Shown here in pieces: positions 7,399-8,968 of a stretch of 8,968 bases of DNA. The notes below the pieces were generated by a model. It did not search any database, was not told the DNA's origin, and saw nothing but the letters and a program-made list of their open reading frames with translations. Source of the DNA: Clostridia bacterium (GTDB taxonomy: Bacteria > Bacillota > Clostridia > Christensenellales > Aristaeellaceae); assembly GCA_017537105.1 (NCBI GenBank), contig JAFWBZ010000009.1:1-8968 (forward strand). Reading direction: 5' to 3'. How positions within the stretch are numbered: the stretch's first letter is position 1; each line of letters starts with the position of its first letter. The translations under genes were made by a program, and so were the position numbers.

Positions 7399-7475
7399 GG
7401 TTTTTCTCCTTTCGCATTGAACTTGTGCGGCTCTTTTTGTGCCGCTGACTGTGTGTATGCTCGGGACAAGACAAA

Positions 7476-7510
7476 GACCCTGTCCCAGTGTTAAATGCTG
7501 GGACAGGGTC
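7476..7510 (-). terminator. T-box intrinsic terminator
   Basis: GACCCTGTCCCAG and CTGGGACAGGGTC form a perfect 13-bp stem with a 9-base loop, followed on the minus strand by TTTGTCTTGT. Its 5' arm contains the CCC (7508 to 7506) that pairs with the T-box GGG in the antiterminator, so the two structures exclude each other. Confidence 0.93.
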
Positions 7511-7522
7511 GTTAAAAACAAT

Positions 7523-7537
7523 CCTGCGGTGCCACCC
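7523..7537 (-). promoter_or_regulatory. T-box sequence / antiterminator bulge
   Basis: The minus strand reads GGGTGGCACCGCAGG, close to the T-box consensus GGGTGGnACCGCG. The bulge UGGC (7534 to 7531) is complementary to a tRNA ending GCCA, as expected of bacterial tRNA-Trp with discriminator G, agreeing with the UGG specifier. Confidence 0.95.
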
Positions 7538-7759
7538 GGCTTGACGTGAAACCACGCCCACTTAACGCATACTAGCATATGCTGACAATTGATCACGGAG
7601 AGTCTGCTCCGTCTCACATACTCCCGGCTATGTATGAGCCGGTTTCTGCTCGCCCTCAGAAGTCCATTCGATTCTCGTGCTGCGCCGCAATTCCACCACC
7701 TGCGGCTCTCTGCGTCAGCATTGAGAGAATTTACTCACTCTTCTTCAACGGTTTAATAC

Positions 7760-7788
7760 TTTATACCATTAAATCGAATCTCTGTCAA
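7760..7788 (-). promoter_or_regulatory. Promoter of the T-box/trpB2 transcript
   Basis: A perfect TTGACA (7788 to 7783), 17-base spacer and TATAAA (7765 to 7760) on the minus strand. Transcription should start near 7754, just at the foot of Stem I of the T-box. Confidence 0.87.
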
Positions 7789-7842
7789 CGCTGTTTTGGC
7801 ACGTGGATCTTAATATGTCAAAATACTGCATTCAGGAGTTAC

Positions 7843-7871
7843 TTCCAAGCACATTGCCGTCATGGTAAAAT
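7843..7871 (+). promoter_or_regulatory. Putative promoter of the PreA-like gene (extended -10)
   Basis: TTCCAA (7843 to 7848), a 17-base spacer and TAAAAT (7866 to 7871), preceded by TGG to make an extended -10. The start of transcription would be near 7878, about 37 bases before the ATG. The -35 is weak. It is back to back with the trpB2 promoter, about 55 bases away. Confidence 0.5.
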
Positions 7872-7914
7872 ATTGACAATGAACTGCAGACCGTTTTCAG
7901 GACAGGAGGCAATT

Positions 7915-8968
7915 ATGCTTAGTAAGAAACTATACCGTTCTGATATGATCAATTGCGCATTATGCCACGATGCACCGTGCAGCTCCGCCTGCGGCAGGCT
8001 GGATCCCGCGTCGCTTCTTAGAAGTGTGTGGTTTGATAATGAGGATACGGCGGCCGGTGCTTTGCCGGACGAAAATCCCTGTGCGGGATGTTCCGCGCCG
8101 TGTGAGGAGGCGTGTGTGCGCCCTCATCAGGTACCGATCCGGAAGCTGGTAACGCGGCTGTATGAGGAAGTGAAGCCCGATCTGGAGGTCGTGGTGCCGG
8201 AGGACGAGGAGAGGCTGCGCACGCAGATGTGCGGGATCCCGTTGGAAAATCCATTCCTGCTCTCGTCTTCGGTCGTAGCCAGCACTTATGATATGTGCGC
8301 CAGGGCTTTTGAGGCCGGCTGGGCCGGGGCAGCATTCAAGACGATCTGCTCCCTGGAGATTCATGAAGCGTCGCCCCGCTATTCGGCGATCAACGGCGAC
8401 AACGGCAGCATCATAGGGTTCAAGAACGTGGAACAGCTCTCTGACCACAGCGTGGAAGAGAATATGGAGGTTTTCCGGCGCCTTAAGGCAAACTATCCGA
8501 CCAAATTCATACTGGCGTCCATCATGGGTAAGGATGACGAGGACTGGGAGCGCCTGGCGCGCCTGTGTGAGGAGAATGGTGCGGACGCGATCGAGCTCAA
8601 TTTCTCCTGCCCCAACATGGCGGAAGGAGGTCTCGGCTCGGATATAGGGCAGGTACCTGAGCTGGTAGAGAGGTTTACTGCGGCGGCCCGCCGCGGTACG
8701 AAGATCCCGATCCTCGCCAAACTCACGCCCAACGTTGATAAGATGAGTCCCGCCGCGGAAGCGGCGCTCAGGGGAGGCGCAGACGGAATCGCCGCGATCA
8801 ATACGATCAAGAGCATTATCGGGGTCAATCCCCACACTTATGTCTCTGCGCCGTCGGTACACGGGATGTCCGCAGTGGGCGGATACAGCGGAAATGCCGT
8901 GAAACCCATTGCCTTGCGTTTTATTGCGGAGATGGGGCACAATCTCAAACTGAAGGATATGCACATAA
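7915..8968 (+). CDS. PreA-like dihydropyrimidine dehydrogenase with N-terminal iron-sulfur cysteine region, 3' end cut by window edge
   Basis: The frame is open from ATG at 7915 (AGGAGG five bases upstream) to the right edge, 351 codons. Residues 1 to 80 hold two cysteine sets, C14-x2-C17-x4-C22-x3-C26 and C56-x2-C59-x3-C63-x3-C67, ending CVRPHQVPIRKL. This resembles the Fer4_20 domain found at the N-terminus of GltD-like proteins and of animal dihydropyrimidine dehydrogenase, and should bind two [4Fe-4S] clusters. From about residue 105 a dihydroorotate dehydrogenase-like FMN barrel follows: NPFLLSSS, AFKTI, NFSCP (229 to 233), AKLTPN (268 to 273), GGADGIAAINT (287 to 297), GGYSGNAVKPIALRF. 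These match PreA, which reduces uracil and thymine with partner PreT. The usual C-terminal ferredoxin part would be outside the window. No FAD/NAD(P)H domain is visible, so a separate electron donor is expected. The true substrate is inferred. Confidence 0.88.
   Translation, partial: MLSKKLYRSDMINCALCHDAPCSSACGRLDPASLLRSVWFDNEDTAAGALPDENPCAGCSAPCEEACVRPHQVPIRKLVTRLYEEVKPDLEVVVPEDEERLRTQMCGIPLENPFLLSSSVVASTYDMCARAFEAGWAGAAFKTICSLEIHEASPRYSAINGDNGSIIGFKNVEQLSDHSVEENMEVFRRLKANYPTKFILASIMGKDDEDWERLARLCEENGADAIELNFSCPNMAEGGLGSDIGQVPELVERFTAAARRGTKIPILAKLTPNVDKMSPAAEAALRGGADGIAAINTIKSIIGVNPHTYVSAPSVHGMSAVGGYSGNAVKPIALRFIAEMGHNLKLKDMHI

Larger units (their letters stand above)
7464..7754 (-). promoter_or_regulatory. 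T-box riboswitch leader, tryptophan specificity
   Basis: The leader of trpB2 has every hallmark of a T-box. Stem I starts with AGAAG/CTTCT pairing and a loop-E type GAGTAA stretch, then ATTCTC (7730 to 7725) pairs with GAGAAT (7676 to 7671). The specifier loop between these helices reads CGAA-TGG-A, so the specifier is UGG (7666 to 7664), the Trp codon, followed by the usual purine. Distal Stem I carries AGAGAG and GGTGGTGGAA segments closed by GCCGCA/TGCGGC. Further hairpins (CCGGCT/AGCCGG and ACGGAG/CTCCGT) precede the T-box. Uncharged tRNA-Trp should stabilise the antiterminator and allow trpB2 transcription; charged tRNA should cause early termination. Confidence 0.97.

Noticed and set aside
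7427..7445. GCGGC/GCCGC hairpin between the T-box terminator and the trpB2 ribosome site
   Set aside because: Only 5 bp and with no U-tract after it; not a credible second terminator.
7399..7617. N-terminal extension of the trpB2 frame to 7617
   Set aside because: It would translate the T-box terminator and antiterminator; the start at 7398 has a strong ribosome site and fits the family.
7873..7878. Perfect TTGACA upstream of the PreA-like gene
   Set aside because: At 17 bases downstream the sequence is TTCAGG, not a -10; the extended TAAAAT just upstream is a better candidate.
7960..8964. 334-codon minus-strand frame
   Set aside because: Antisense to the PreA-like gene, which has an AGGAGG site and a clear protein family match.
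1..8968. CRISPR array, transposon, prophage or defence system
   Set aside because: No regularly spaced repeats, transposase, integrase, phage or nuclease-type genes were seen on either strand.

Overview
The window looks like chromosomal DNA from a GC-rich, Gram-positive anaerobe, most likely a Clostridia-type Firmicute. The evidence is strong AGGAGG ribosome sites, sigma-A-type promoters, a T-box riboswitch, a YczE-family membrane protein, and a secreted peptidoglycan-binding/L,D-transpeptidase protein. The species cannot be read from the sequence. I see no CRISPR array, rRNA, tRNA or mobile element.

Left part, all on the minus strand. A secreted cell-wall protein has six peptidoglycan-binding-like repeats followed by the start of a YkuD L,D-transpeptidase domain, and is cut by the left edge. 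Upstream of it is a two-gene unit: a metal-dependent amidohydrolase (Amidohydro_2 type), then an exported calcineurin-like metallophosphoesterase.

Middle, plus strand. From a 285-base intergenic region carrying two divergent promoters, a two-gene operon runs to the right: a PLP-dependent D-cysteine desulfhydrase-like enzyme and a YczE-family integral membrane protein. It meets a convergent gene at a hairpin that can serve as terminator for both sides.

Right part. A TrpB2-type tryptophan synthase beta subunit lies on the minus strand behind a complete T-box leader. The leader has a UGG (Trp) specifier, a UGGC bulge matching a GCCA tRNA end, and a 13-bp terminator, so the gene should switch on when tRNA-Trp is uncharged. 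Divergent from it, a PreA-like dihydropyrimidine dehydrogenase with an N-terminal eight-cysteine iron-sulfur region runs off the right edge.

The points most worth a second look are the Trp T-box on a lone trpB2, a sharp codon-usage break inside trpB2 (recombination or an assembly join), the PreA with a fused cysteine domain, and the desulfhydrase/YczE pair with an inverted repeat around its promoter. I found no clear sign of a wholly new system; these are unusual arrangements of known families.
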